Source: Isochrysis galbana
Taxonomy: Eukaryota > Haptophyta > Isochrysidales > Isochrysidaceae
Assembly: GCA_018136815.1 (NCBI GenBank)
Contig: CM030937.1
Span: 442,553 to 506,552 of the forward strand
Length of the DNA: 64,000 nt
Reading direction: 5' to 3'
Part shown: positions 32,161 through 43,907 of the stretch, piece by piece
How positions within the stretch are numbered: the first letter of the stretch is position 1
Layout of the letters: every line of letters begins with the position of its first letter
Program-made: the position numbers and the translations under genes
Notes under the pieces: model-generated
Told to the model about the DNA's origin: nothing
The model's input: only the letters and a program-made list of their open reading frames with translations
Databases searched by the model: none

Positions 32161-34057
32161 TATCCATTACAGCCCCCTGGGGCGCCGTGTATGGCGATGT
32201 CGCCCTCGGGTGTCACGCACTCCACCGAGGAGCGGACCGCGTAGTCCAAATTGAAGTTTTCCCCATCGTCAAGGGTCACGTGAAAGGTCCTCGGGAAGCG
32301 GTGGCCTAGGGCCGTCGTGTCCGTGTATACGTAGAAGTGCCAGATCGGGCGTTTACCCGCCTCGACTTTCGTGATTCCCTCGATCGTGGTTTTGACGCGC
32401 TGTTGATTGCCCCTAAGGACATGGAAGCCTTCACGCTCCAGTGCGCTAGCCAAATGTCGAGTTTTGGTTTTGTACGCCTTAATCGGGTCGAAAATGCGGA
32501 AAACGATGTACGTGGCGACCTCCTTGAGGGAGGACCGGACCGCGCTAGATTTGCGTGGTGCTGAATCGGCTAGCTCGCCGTAGGTGACTCCAAATTCGTG
32601 CGGGATTCCCGAGAGTACCGTCTTAAGTTTGTCGCCGTATGCGGCCTTGAATTGATTGTGTGCATCGTCGTCGACGTAGAAGATCCATGGGCCCTTTCGG
32701 CCCTTGTCCATCCCGTCTGGCGTGGCATCTAGGCCTTCCAGCCTGGAGAGTAGGAATTTCATGAATGTTGCTACATCTTCACTCTTAATGTCCTTTTTGT
32801 CCTCAGCTAGCTGAGCTAGCTGAATGAAAAAAGGGGTGTCTTCGGGTTCTTCTTCCTCCTCTGGTGGAGGGGAGGCGAATGAGGTGTTGTTGTTGGGAGT
32901 CGGCATCGGGTCTGACTGTGGGTCGGCCCGCTTGCGCGACTGTGGCTGAAGCTGTTGGGTTGGTGGCTGCTGAGCTTGCTTGTGTGGCTCTTTCCCCTTG
33001 TGTCCGTGCGCGGCTTGAGCATAGGATTTTGCTGTGGGATTTGTTTGTTGGTTGGAGGGAGCAAAAGCTCCAAGAATTGATTGTTGTGTCATGTGCCCGC
33101 CCCCGAGGGGTGCACAGGTGGTAGGAGTTACCGCCATGGGGGTGGCAGCAGAGCTGCCACACCCCATGGGGAGTCCTTGAGTGGGTGGCTGTCCGGCGGC
33201 GATGGTGTTCTGAGCCTAGGTCTGGCTGTGTTGGTCTGCAGGGAACAGGGTTTTGCCTGCTCCCTGCTTCTGTGGCTGCCTGGGAGGCGAGGGTGGCGGG
33301 GCCATCTCGACGTCGGTGTCGGGCGGTGCGGAGGCCTGCGAGCGCTTCGGCTCCGGCGGCTTGGGGCGGCCCCGTTGGGGCGTCGTGGCTGCGGGGGGCT
33401 GGGAGAGGGGAGCGGTCGGCGCGCGCTCCATCGCTAAAACTATAACAATAGTTTTTAGCGATAAGAAATGGAGCTGAACTGAGAGGCCTCCACCTGAGGA
33501 TAAGAAACTCAGCGCAAGCAGAAAACCATTTCTATATCTTCTATGCGCTGCGGGCCTCGCCGGCGGCCGGCGGGCCAAGCAAGTTGTCGTTGTCGCCGTG
33601 TCGCCGTGTAGCGGGCCGTCAGCCAATTGTTGTGGTCAATCGTGGCCATTCGTTGGCCGTGGGCCGTGGGCCGCGGGGGCACTTCGCACACTTCGCACTT
33701 ATACTTTTGCGCCTTCCTTCTGCTCTCGGCTGCTTGAATATGTATACACAAAACATAGTAAATAGTAATAGTAAAAGTAAAGACCCCGCGGCTTCTAAGA
33801 AACTATCAAGGTGTGGGAGTCGGCTTATGTAGAAAATGTAGAAGGCAAAAATCCCTGTTTTCTTAATGGTGCACCCTTACTGTATGTCACGGGCTCGTAT
33901 CCTTCCATACTCTATTCTACGAGTAGTAGTACTCCTCCTACCCACGAGTTGCATTGATTTGTGTCTTCCACGGCTTGCACGCGGCGGCGGCGGCACGCGA
34001 GGGAGGAGGGGAAGGAGAGGGAGAGAGGAGGGGGAGGCGGGTTGGGGGAAGGTGGGC

Positions 34058-34993
34058 ATGGCGGAGGCGGAGGGATCGGAGGCGCACCCGCTTGCCCTGC
34101 CTATTGCAACAGCTGCCGAGCGTCTGCGCGCGTCGCAGAAGGACCAATTCCACCGTGATGAGCTCTTTCTGCAAGCACAGGCGGCGCTCTGCGCTCTGTT
34201 GGGGCCGCAGAGTGTACAGCGCTTCCTTCCTGAGCTACGCGCGGCGTCGTCGCTCGCGTACGGCGGGCTCTCGGCGGTCCACGGCGCGCAGACACCGGGT
34301 GAGGAGTACTGCGACGTCACATGCGTCGACGAGCGCACGGGACTGCTTGCCTCGCCGGAGCGCAGATGGCTCTCGATCGTGGGAGCTGCCGCGCTGCCTT
34401 ACGTCGTGGGCAAACTGCGTGCACGGCTAGTCGGTCGGGCGCGCGCCTCTGAGTCCAGCCTCATCTGTGCACTCGCGCCGCGGCTGGATGAGCTGGGTGA
34501 TGCGCTCTCACGACTCCAGCTCGCCCTCTTCTGCCTTGGCGTCGGCCCACTCAGCCTGATTGACGGGGCGTTGCGGCTCGGCCACGTGCGGCACGGCACG
34601 CGGCCGAAGGCGAGGTCGCCCTACCGGACGATCGGCGCGCTGATGTTAATTCAGCTGGCCATCTCAGCCATCACTGCACTGTGCGAGCTAAGAGCTCTCG
34701 TCTCGGCACGTAGTCGGTTACGCGCCATTGTTGGGCCTACCAACAAAGACGGGGGAGGATTGGCTGGTGACGTCAGTAGTCCAGTGAGGCCAGCCGACGA
34801 GGACTCCGATGAACCGCCCGCTCGCATCTGCTCGCTCTGTCTTGCGCCCCGCCGCCACCCGACAGCAGGCGTGTGCGGCCACATCTTTTGCTGGGAGTGC
34901 TTGCACAGTTGGGTGGCCGAGAAGCCTGAATGCCCGTTGTGCCGTAGGGCGCTTGAGCCCCAAGCATTACGCTGTTTACACGGGATCCCGTGA
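34058..34993 (+). CDS. PEX10: Peroxisome biogenesis factor 10, RING E3 ligase (PEX10)
   Basis: 311 aa. Residues 1-230 match the Pex2/Pex10/Pex12 N-terminal membrane domain: an early RASQKDQFHRDELF motif, then the ALPYVVGKLRARL and LSRLQLALFCLG blocks and several helices. The C terminus is a C3HC4 RING (ICSLCLAPRRHPTAGVCGHIFCWECLHSW..KPECPLCRR, about residues 262-302) with all eight ligands present. PEX10 works with PEX2 and PEX12 in the peroxisomal membrane to ubiquitinate the import receptor PEX5 for recycling. The start is the first ATG after a purine-rich leader (GGGCATGGCGGAG); the frame is open further upstream but without homology. Single exon. Confidence 0.92.
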   Translation: MAEAEGSEAHPLALPIATAAERLRASQKDQFHRDELFLQAQAALCALLGPQSVQRFLPELRAASSLAYGGLSAVHGAQTPGEEYCDVTCVDERTGLLASPERRWLSIVGAAALPYVVGKLRARLVGRARASESSLICALAPRLDELGDALSRLQLALFCLGVGPLSLIDGALRLGHVRHGTRPKARSPYRTIGALMLIQLAISAITALCELRALVSARSRLRAIVGPTNKDGGGLAGDVSSPVRPADEDSDEPPARICSLCLAPRRHPTAGVCGHIFCWECLHSWVAEKPECPLCRRALEPQALRCLHGIP

Positions 34994-37245
34994 CGAGCTC
35001 ATGACGGATCTGCGCGCCTACCCCATCGAGGTGCAAGTGGACGTTGCTGGTGGAAGCGGCAGTAGCTACTACGGCTACACGATCGCAAACGGTCTTTCGC
35101 CTTCCGGAAGGCCTCCTCGTCCACCGGCGTCACATGAGACGGCAACACGGCGACTCTCTAGCCGGCAGTTCTCTAAAGTAGACTCTCAGCGCGGGCAAGA
35201 CGAGGGGGGGAGCGGAGGCTGCGCACTGATGACGCCATGCTTTCGTAGACCTCGTACTTTGCGGGGGGGGGGGGGGGGGGGGCGGCCGCAGTTAGGGGGC
35301 AAGTGGTCAAGTGGTGGTGGAAGGAGTCATGGGTGAGGCTCATAGTACATGGATCTTTTGCACCCTCACGGGAGATCAGGATGAGAGTTTTTAATTGAGT
35401 CTTTGAAAGAGCTAAAACCCTACGGCACTATGTCTATATCTATATCCTGCCCGGCCTGCACTTTTAGTACTTGTATTTGCGTATAGCCCGTCGCAGGTCC
35501 CGGGGCGATAATGTATCCGATACATATCAATGTAATAGTAATAGTAGTAGTAATAATATTTGCTGTCAATCTTGAAGTTTCCTCTTATTCGCCCAATATC
35601 GGCCGCGTGCTAAATGAGTCTTCAGAAATAATCTCCAAATATTAAAAATTACCCGGCGTTATGTGCGGTGTACGGTAGTGCGGTGCTTGATGCTTGAGCA
35701 GATACCCTAGATGGGGAATATGATGTTGGGGCCGGCCAAATACATTTCAAATACATTCGAGGCATACAACCCAGGACGCGCTTCAAATACAGCTAAACAC
35801 ACATGTATATTTGGCCGTTTGGCCTGTCCCCTCCTCTCCCCTCCCCTTCCCCCCCCCTCTCTCACCCCTTCTCTCCCCTGCCCCCGGGACTCCTTCCGGG
35901 GCGGGAAGGGGTCTCCCCTCCATTGGATGATGTGGGCACCTTGTGTTGGTTCCCGAATCTTTACGTAATTCCCAGCTGGGTTTATAGATGTGTAGGAGGT
36001 GGTCCACGCAGGTCGCTCGGCGGGTGGTTTGCGGTTTGGCGGGGGGCGGCCGGCTGTCCCCCCGCGTTTCCCGCCCCGGAGCTCGCGCCTCCTAGCAGTA
36101 GAAAGTACCAGAGAGAGAAGTCTTCCTATGGTCTGAGAGGAGAGTCCCGCGAAAGCCTCGCTCTCTCCTTCTCAGAGAGGGGGGGGTCGGCCCACTTCCC
36201 TACTATTATACTTTTCCTCGCGGCTCTCTTGCCGTCGTTTTGCGGTGCCTTCCGGCAGAGAGAGAAGTCCTTCCTTCTCTCCGCCTCTCCTCCTGCTACA
36301 CTACTTTACTTGTACGCTCTCTCTCTCTCCTCTCTCTTTATTCCGTAGTCCTACCGCTGTCCCGCGGCCACCTCGGAGACGGAGAGAAGAAGAGAGTGGG
36401 AGGAAGGGGGCGGGGCGGGGGGGGGGGGATAGAGAAGGGGGGGGGGGGGAATAGAGAGGGGGGGGATAGAGAGATGAGAGGCGGGAGGAGAGAGATGATG
36501 TACTTACTACTGGGGAGGGGGGGGGGGGGGGGGTTGGGCGGGCGGGCGTCAGTGCGGGGGCGTCAGAGAGGCAGCGGGGTTGGGGGAGAGAGAAGAAGAA
36601 GAGAGTAGAGGTAGAGGGATTTCGAGCTAGAGAGGGAGAGAGAGAGAGAGGGAGGGAGGGAGGGAGAGAGAGAGAGAGGGAGAGGGAGAGGGAGAGTGAG
36701 AGAGAGAGAGAAAGAGAAAGAGAGAGGAGAGGGAGAGGGAGAAGGAGAGACAGAGAGAGGGAGAGAGCCACCGACAAGACATATACAGAGGGGACAGGAG
36801 AAACATAGCGGGAAGAAACTCTCTCTCCTCTCTCTCTCCTCCCTCTCTCTCTCTCTCTCCAGCTCTCTTTGCCCAGACCCCCAGTAGAGTGTGTGTCTCG
36901 CTCCTCTCGCTTCTCGTTCGTGATATACTTCTTCATCTTCCCTCTCCTCTTTCTTACATATTCTTTCGTGCGCGTGGTCCTCCTACTCCTCCCTCCTCTT
37001 CCTTCCCCCTCCCCTCGCCTCCTTCCCTCCCCCGCCCTTTCGCCTTCTCCCTCTCCCTCTTCCACCACCCTCTTCTCTCAGCAGCCACCTCCCCTCCTGC
37101 CCCTGCCCCCCTCCCCTCCTCTCCCCTCTCCCCTCCCCCTCCCTCTCTCTCTCTCTCACCCCTTCTCTCTCTCGAACCCTTCCCCCTCCCCCCTTCCCCG
37201 CCCTGCCCCGCCCCCCTTCCCACCCCCACAAACCCTCTTCTCACG
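34994..37245. other. Intergenic, microsatellites upstream of channel gene
   Basis: No gene supported. Contains a G-run at ~35263-35282, TAG/TAA repeats near 35530-35560, a second copy of the ACAACCCAGGACGCGCTTCAAA fragment (35766-35790, cf. 10706-10732), and G-runs at 36417-36470 and 36516-36533. GA/GGGA repeats follow at ~36625-36770 and CT/CCT repeats at 36815-37170. The last ends about 75 bases before the channel ATG and is probably its 5' leader or promoter. Confidence 0.6.
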
Positions 37246-40200
37246 ATGGCCTCCCCTCTTTCCGCTCGCCGTTCCTCCCTCCTCCCTCCCTCTTCCACTC
37301 CTCCATCGATCGAGCCGCGCTCCTCCTCGCCAGCATTCATCCGGTCGACTCTCGCCGCCTACCGCGAGCAGCTCTCCCACTGTCCCTCCTCCACCGACGC
37401 TGGCATAGATGAGGAAGAAAAAGAGGACGAGGAGACGCGGCAGCGCTCGATCAGGGCCTCCTTCAGAGAGGGCCTCAAGCATGGCTTTCCAGCGCGCGGC
37501 GAGGAGGCGAGCAGTGCGGAAAATGGCGGGCGTGCTGGGCGTCGGCCATCCGAGCGCGAAGAGCGGGAGAACCTCGAGATCTTGCGGCTTATAGCCTTGC
37601 ATGAGGAAATCGCCTCTGCATGGCTGCCGCGGCGGCTCATGCTCCGCCTCTACCTTGCGTGGTTCTTGTGGCGCTCGACTCTACGGATGCGCGGGATGCT
37701 CTCAGTGCTTGGATTCGTCGTTGAGGCTGCCGCCGCATGGTTCCTTCTCATCCTAGTGCCAGCTCAGCTCGCGTTTGAGATCGCCGTCCGCTTCAACTGG
37801 GTCTATGGCATTGGCTACGGCCTCGACGCTATCCTGCTCGCCCCGCGCATCTACCATCTTGGCCGCTTCTTTGTGGCGCTCAGCCACCACGTGGCGGCAC
37901 ACGTTGACGTGCGGCTGATGAGCGGCAAGCTCGGTGTCATGCGAGCGCTTCAGAATCACAGTGCGACCGCCGAGCGCCGCGCGTCGCAGGGCTCGACGCC
38001 GTCTGCGAGCCCGACGCGCGTGCGCCCATCGCATGAGCCGCTCTGGTCGCCATCGCCTGAGCGGGCACGACAAAGTGCGCCGAGTGGCGCGGCACTGGCT
38101 CCCCCTTCGCCCTGGCGTAGCGGCGTGGTGCACTGGCCTGCTGCAGTAGTCGTGCCTTGGAACGTATGGGAGGTTGGCCGCACGCTGCCCGTGCTGCCGT
38201 ACGATGTGTGCCTGTGGGGCACGTCGGCACAGGAGGCCGTGCCGTGGGTGCGTGTGATCCGTGCTCTCGTCTATTGGTACACCACCATCGACCGCACTGC
38301 TGCCGGCCTCGAGCGGTCGCCACGTGTCGCCTTCACCGCAGCGCGTGTGCTGCGCGTCGTCAATTTCTTCATCCTCGCCGCGCACTGGCTCGGCTGTCTC
38401 TTCTTTCTTGCGTGTAGGCAACGAGGTGCCTCGCACTATGCATCGTCCGTGGCGCACTTCCAACTGTTCCATGCAAAGGGTCAGGTGCGGCGCGCCTCGG
38501 CCGCCCGGCACGCCAGCGATCCCACTGGTGCGCCCCATGGGACCACTGAGGCCGCCTTCCTAGCGAACGCTTGCTCAGGACGGTTTCATCGCGCTCAACG
38601 ACGTGCCTGGGCTCTACATGCGCTCTATCTATTGGGGCTTTATGACGCTCACCACTACCGGCCATGTGGACGTCATCTCAGACGCCGATGGCAACGGTAC
38701 GGCCCATCTACGCTCCACCATGTGGCACACCTGTCTTCGTGTGCGGTGTCCCTACGCTCAGCTGTGCGCCTGCCTGCGCTCCGCCGGGTGTCTGCCTGGG
38801 ATCCGCCGTGCGCCACCAGGCTCACTGCACGGCCCGCAATATGCCTGTGAATAGACTGGGAGGTCATCATTGCGGTCGGCATAATCCTCTTTGCCACTCT
38901 GGTCTACATCTACCTGAATGCCAATTTTACGGCGCTGATGCTGCGCATGACGACGGAGATCGACCGGTACCGAACGCGCATTGGTCAGGTGAGCGTCGGC
39001 GCTGACCCAAAGGGCGTGGGCGGGGCGCACTCAGCCGCGCCGACAATCTCTCTGTTCGGACGCACATGGATTGAGCGGCCATGAACACCTGGCTGTCGTG
39101 CGCGCTAGTGTGCGTCCGACGCCTCCCCCTCCCTCCCCTCGCCACCCGTATTTCCACACCTCGTGCTCCCTCCCCTCTGGCCGACAGGTCGACGCTTATC
39201 TGCAGAGGAACAATGTCTCCAAGCAGACGGCACGGATGGTGCGCAAGCACTTTCGCGGCAGGGACGACCAGGACGCCACAGCTGACAAGCTGATCCTGTC
39301 GCAGATGCCGCTCACGCTACAAAAACGCGTGCTGCAGGTGAGCCAAGTCACCCCTCCCACCCTTCCACCTCTCGCCCCCAAAACCTTCAGTCTCAACCTC
39401 CTGCGGCGTGTGGTTACTGCCTACCGTGCGCTACCCTTCTTACCACCTACGGCTCGTGTCAGGACATTTATTCGCACACACTCCGGCGCGTCCCCCTCTT
39501 CACGTTCGGTGGTGCCGATCCGGCTCTCATCGAGCAGATATGCACTTTGCTCCGCCCCGCCTTCTTGCTCGCCGACGAAAATGTGTGCAAGCAGGGAGAG
39601 CTTGCCGGCGAGATCTACTTTCTCGAGGAGGGCAAGCTGCTGCAGGTGCGCACGCTACGTCCAGCTCTCTTTTTCCCTTAGTGTGCATGAAGGGGCCACA
39701 AGCAGCCCAACTGAGGGGCGGCGCAACGCGTGCGCGACAAGGCGACCCACGCTGCACCGGCTTGTGCCACGCCGCGAGCACTGACGCACTAAGGCCCTCC
39801 ATCTTCCGGATTCGCAGTGGGAAGCACCTATGACGAGCGATGCCGAGGAGCTGGAGGAGATGGCAAAGCTGATGTCCGATCCAATGGCAAACGGCGGTGC
39901 CGCAGCATTAGCTGAGATCTCTGCACGCACGCGCCAGGCTGGCGGCTGGCCGCTACTGCGCTCGGAAATAGACGCCTCTTCGACGCGCTCTCGCCCTACT
40001 GCACACAGCGTGCATGGCGCCAATGCCTGCGCGGGCAGCGGCGCCTTAGCTGATGCAAGCGCGGGTGTGCCACGCCGGCAAAGTAGATCCAGCCATGGAC
40101 GGCTCAATCGCAACCCGAGTGCACCAGCCCGCTTGGACTCCATCGCCGTCGACGCGGACGAGCATCGATCAGCTGCGTCGCACGAGAGCTCGGCGATCAC

Positions 40201-42737
40201 GCACGAGGGCCCTCGTGGCACCGCGGCGGGGCGCGCCCCGGCCGTCGCCACCGCATCCGCCGCCATCGCCGCGATGCAGCAGCGCGCCGCGCAGCGCAAT
40301 CTTGGTGCGCGCACGGCGGTAATGATGGCGGCAGCCAAGGTGCGAGAAGCTTTGGAGAGAGCGCAGCGGCAGGAACCAATTGTGCTCGGCGAGAAGGGCT
40401 CTGTTGTCGGTGAAGTGGCCGTTCTCTTTGGCGTCCGGCATATCCATTCCGTTGAGGCAGTCAAACCTAGCAAGGTGCGTCCGTAGAGGCGAGATTGACG
40501 ACGCACAACTGGGCGCTCCCGAAGTTGCTACACTCCATGTCGAGAAAGGGGCGTGATCCGCCCACCCCCCGATGACACACCCGTCCCACCCTCGTTGACC
40601 TTCGCCGCCGGCTCCGTAGGTGCTCATCCTCGACAAATCCGATCTCTTCAATATAATGCGCGACTTTCCGGCCGAGCTCGACGAGATGCGGCGGATGACC
40701 CGAGATCGGTTGAGACGGAAGAATCACCCTGTGCTCGAACAGATCGAGAAGATGGAAGAAAAAACACCCGAGGTGGTCCACCAGCTATCCGACTTGATGT
40801 TCGCCGCCTCGGACGGCGACATGACCCGACTTCGACATGCGCTGAATGCGGGTGTTGCGGTGAACTCTGTCGACCACAACGGTGCCACCGCACTCCACGT
40901 GGCGGCGGGCGCGGGGCACGTGGCGGCAGTGCGAGAGCTCTTGGAGGCAGGCGCGAATGTCGACGTGCTGGACATGTACGGCAACAACCCCCTGCAATGT
41001 GCGCTCAAGAAAGCTCATGTGGGCGTGATTCAAGTGCTCCGCCAAGCAGGTGCGACCCTCTCCATCTCGGCTGACGAGGCGGCGGCTGAGCTTTGTTTTT
41101 GCATCATGCAAGGCAAGGCGCTGCAACTCAAGCTGCTCTTGCTATGTGGTGCGGACGTCAACGCCGCGGACTACGACAAGCGCACCGCCTTGCACGTGGC
41201 TGCCGCCGAGGGGAACCTCACGCTTGTCCAGCTACTTGTATCCGAGGGTGCCACGTTAAGCCCGCGTGACCGCTGGCTGGGCACGCCATTGGGCGATGCC
41301 CTCAAACGATCAAACTATGCACTGGCGCACTGGCTACATGGGATGGGCGCCGAGCTGGGGTGGTCTGATGAGGTTGCCGCCTCGGGGATGTTGTGCGAGT
41401 TGGCACGCAACGGGATGCTCGAAAAGCTACGCAACACCATCATGTGCGGCGCCGATGTGAACGTGAGTGACTACGACTTGCGCACACCGCTCCACCTCGC
41501 CGCTGCCGAAGGGCGGCTCCCGTGTGCGCAATTGCTTGTCGACTCGGGCGCTGACGTCAATGCCAAGGACCGCTTTGGCGCGACGCCGCTGCGCGAGGCA
41601 ATCCAAGGTCAGCACATCGAACTCGCTCGGATGCTACGATCACGCGGCGCCGAGCTTGGGCTGGACGAGGCGGAGGTTGCCCATGAGCTCCAGACCAAGG
41701 TGCACAAGGGCCTCATCTCCGTATTGCGCCTCTTGCTCGACTGCGGTGCCGATCCTAATGCCCGCGACTTCCAGGGTCGCACCGCGCTGCATGTGGCGTG
41801 CTCCTTCGGTCGCTCGACAGCTGTAGGCGTCCTTGTCGATGCCGGCGCCGATGTCAACGCCATCGACTCGTTCGGCTATTCGCCGCTTAGGGACGCTGTG
41901 CGCACTGACCATGTTGACGTTGCTGACGTACTCCGCAAGCGTGGTGCCGAGCTTTTCCTTGGCAACACCACGGCGGCTGCCGAGCTATGCACACTTGCCC
42001 TGGCGGGCAAAGCGAGCCGGCTGGCGCTCTACCTCCGCTGCGGCGCCAACCCCGACGCCGCCGACCACGACTCGCGTACTGCGCTGCATGTCGCCGCGGC
42101 TGAGGGTAACCTCCCGTGCGTCAAGGTGCTTGTGAACGCCGATGCCAACGCCTCTGCTCAAGACCGCTGGGGCGGCACCCCGTTGCAGGATGCGTTGCGG
42201 CACGGCCACACCGGTGAAGTGGCCATGACGCTTCATGAGGCAGGTGGCCGGCTCAACGTGTCCGAGCACGAGGCCGCCAACCAGCTTTGCTTCTTCGCCT
42301 CCCAAGGGCTCGTCGACCCCATCGCAACGCTTGTCCGCCTTGGCGCCAACATCAATGTGGGCAATGTGGACCGCCGCACGCCCCTACATGTTGCGGCCGC
42401 TGAAGGTCACAAGTCCACGTGCATTTGCCTGCTCGACGCGGGCGCCAACATCGACTCCATCGACCGTTGGGGCAACACCCCGGTGGCCGAGGCGGAGCGG
42501 TCTGGGCTCAGCGGGGTGTTCGATCTCGCGGGATACTACGCGCAAGTGAGAAAGAAGCGCGAGATGGAGGCCGCCAAGTTGCCCGAGTCGGGACGCAAAT
42601 GGATCCCACAGTCGCTTTCATTCCCCGACAAAGCCTTCGCCCCGTGGTTTAGTGCCTCCCCGCTGCAGACCCCGACTAAAAAGCAGGGCGGGATGCCATC
42701 TGCAGCCTCGTTATCGAAACTCAACGATCATATCTAA
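37246..42737 (+). CDS. CNBD/ankyrin ion channel (AKT/CNG-like), seven exons
   Basis: Exons 37246-38484, 38579-38696, 38855-38988, 39188-39337, 39463-39645, 39818-40474 and 40620-42737 join in frame over GT-AG introns of 94, 158, 199, 125, 172 and 145 nt, giving about 1532 aa. Hydrophobic segments in exon 1 fit S1-S5 (S5 RVVNFFILAAHWLGCLFFLAC). Exon 2 is the pore (SIYWGFMTLTTTGHVDV). Exon 3 is S6 (VIIAVGIILFATLVYIYLN) and exon 4 the C-linker. Exon 5 and the end of exon 6 form a cyclic-nucleotide-binding fold (VPLFTFGGADPALIEQIC...EIYFLEEGKLLQ and VVGEVAVLF), split by a ~190-aa insert. Exon 7 holds about 18 ankyrin repeats in six ~98-aa super-repeats. Plant AKT1-type K+ channels share this order. 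The filter GHVD is not GYGD, so K+ selectivity is uncertain. Splice sites are inferred by eye. Confidence 0.85.
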
Positions 42738-42978
42738 CCCGCCCGCACGATAGCAAGAAGAGTGTCGATTCTCACGATCTTCCCTTACTTTGTTTAGTCA
42801 GCCGCAGGATCATATTAGTCGCCCGCCATCTGTCACCGGTTTCTCCGTCTCGACTACTCGCCCCATGCGAGGAGGAGACTCGTGGGGAAGAGAGCGCGTG
42901 CGCCGGGGGGGGGGGTGCTCTTCGCTTGTTGCGGCACCGCATCGCACTCTGTTGATAGTAGTACTACGTTATAATCAC

Positions 42979-43130
42979 GAACCAAGTTTATGCTTAGTTC
43001 GCCCAGCTGGGGGGGCACGAGCCCCCCCCTCTCCACTCCTCCCCCACTCACTGTGGGGGGGGGAGCACCATCCACCCTCCTGGCTCCCGGCATGCCTTTA
43101 TGGCTTGCTTGTCGAACAGGGGATGAAGAT
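42979..43130 (+). mobile_element. Retroposon-family fragment with hairpin head
   Basis: Hairpin GAACCAAGTTTATGCTTAGTTC (42979-43000, imperfect) followed by GCCCAGCTGGGGGGGCACGAGCC, CTCTCCACTCCTCCCCC and CACC(A)TCCACCCTCCTGG. The order of blocks matches the element at 30361 and the minus-strand copy at 51859-52336. Confidence 0.6.
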
Positions 43131-43838
43131 GGAATCGTAGGGAGACGAGCCGGTGACTGACGCGGCTGACTGAGTTAGCGGGTCGAATGAAGAAAGCCGA
43201 TCCATCTGATCGAAAAAGAAAACATTCTTGAAGGTGTCCGCTAAGCTACTGTTGAGACTCACACCTCACACCCTCCCGTGATCCCGCCGACATCGCCTTT
43301 AGCCCAGAGGGTGCAACTCGAGGTTCCTGCCCCCTTTTCTGCGGTCAAATCGCCTTGCTGCACGTTTGTACTGTAAAAAAGGGGGTCCTTTAAGTAGAAC
43401 TTATACCGTCCACATGGGGGGCACTTGCGAAAAAAACAACCAAACCTGAGGTTGCACCCTCTCCCCTAATACCCCTACCGCTAGCCTCCACTACTCCGCT
43501 ACTCCGCTACTCCCCCTTCCCGCTCCCCCCCTCGTTCCTTATTCTTCGGTTTTGGTTTTGGGGGGTCGACCCGCGTACACTACACACTACTTCGGTGCTT
43601 CGGGCCTCGCGTTAGGGTTAGGGGGAGGGGGAGGGGTGGGGCAGGCCTCTTGTGTTGGTTTTGGTTTTTGGTGGCCTCGGGCTGTGTTCGGAGTGTTCGC
43701 CCCCGTGTGGGGGCCCGGCCTTTCGTCGGCCTCCCCCAGTGCGCGATTGTTCGGTTAGAGGCGCTTCGTCTCCCGCGCCCGATTTCTATCCCTGATCGCT
43801 CTGTTGCCATCAGATCGGAAGAAGAATGTGTAGAGCCG

Positions 43839-43907
43839 AGCGTTGCCGGAGGGCTCTGAGCCACTCCGTCGCGAGCGGCACACGCGGCTAGCGCGGCGCT
43901 ATGGCCC
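43839..43907. repeat. Dispersed repeat, partner of 1-73
   Basis: GCGTTGCCGGAGGG...GAGCCACTCCGTCGCGAGCGG...GCTAGCGCGGCGCTATGGCCCT aligns with the first 73 bases of the window with about 80% identity. Confidence 0.6.

Larger units (their letters stand above)
30808..33431 (-). pseudogene. Retroelement ORF1, interrupted by TAG and by insertion
   Basis: From ATG 33431 the frame gives MERAPTAPLSQPPAA..., meets a single TAG at 33216-33218, and continues in the same frame through MGCGSSAATPM (33167) to 32161. The folded part contains GPWIFYVDDDAHNQFKAAYGD and LASALEREGFHVLRGNQQRVK...RPIWHFYVYTD. These match GPWHIAVNEDCAQQFKERYGD and IFAIEKVGLTFLKGNRERMK...TRWHLYVSA in the element at 58-59.6 kb, so this is a real ORF1 family. 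After the nested insertion it resumes with GGCKGYDKPWAISYLRKN and ends HLKK-stop at 30808. The function is presumably RNA binding; no zinc knuckle or RRM is evident. Confidence 0.75.
30808..33462 (-). mobile_element. LINE-like element (ORF1 part), split by nested retroposon
   Basis: Its 5' end is a long hairpin (33430-33462, ATCGCTAAAAACTAT / ATAGTTTTAGCGAT) touching ATGGAGCGCGCG at 33431. Its ORF1 runs leftward to 32161, is interrupted by the plus-strand retroposon 31030-32160, and resumes at 31029 to end at 30808. The flanking duplication (TATCC(T/A)TTACAGCCCCC..CTG) links the two halves. No reverse transcriptase is present downstream, so the element is incomplete. Confidence 0.75.

Noticed and set aside
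36889-37245. N-terminal extension of the channel upstream of 37246
   Set aside because: The extension is translated C/T microsatellite (Ser/Pro/Leu runs); the ATG at 37246 follows it and starts the plausible protein.
43605-43630. TTAGGG-type telomere repeat
   Set aside because: Only two adjacent units in G/T-rich sequence; too few for an interstitial telomere.
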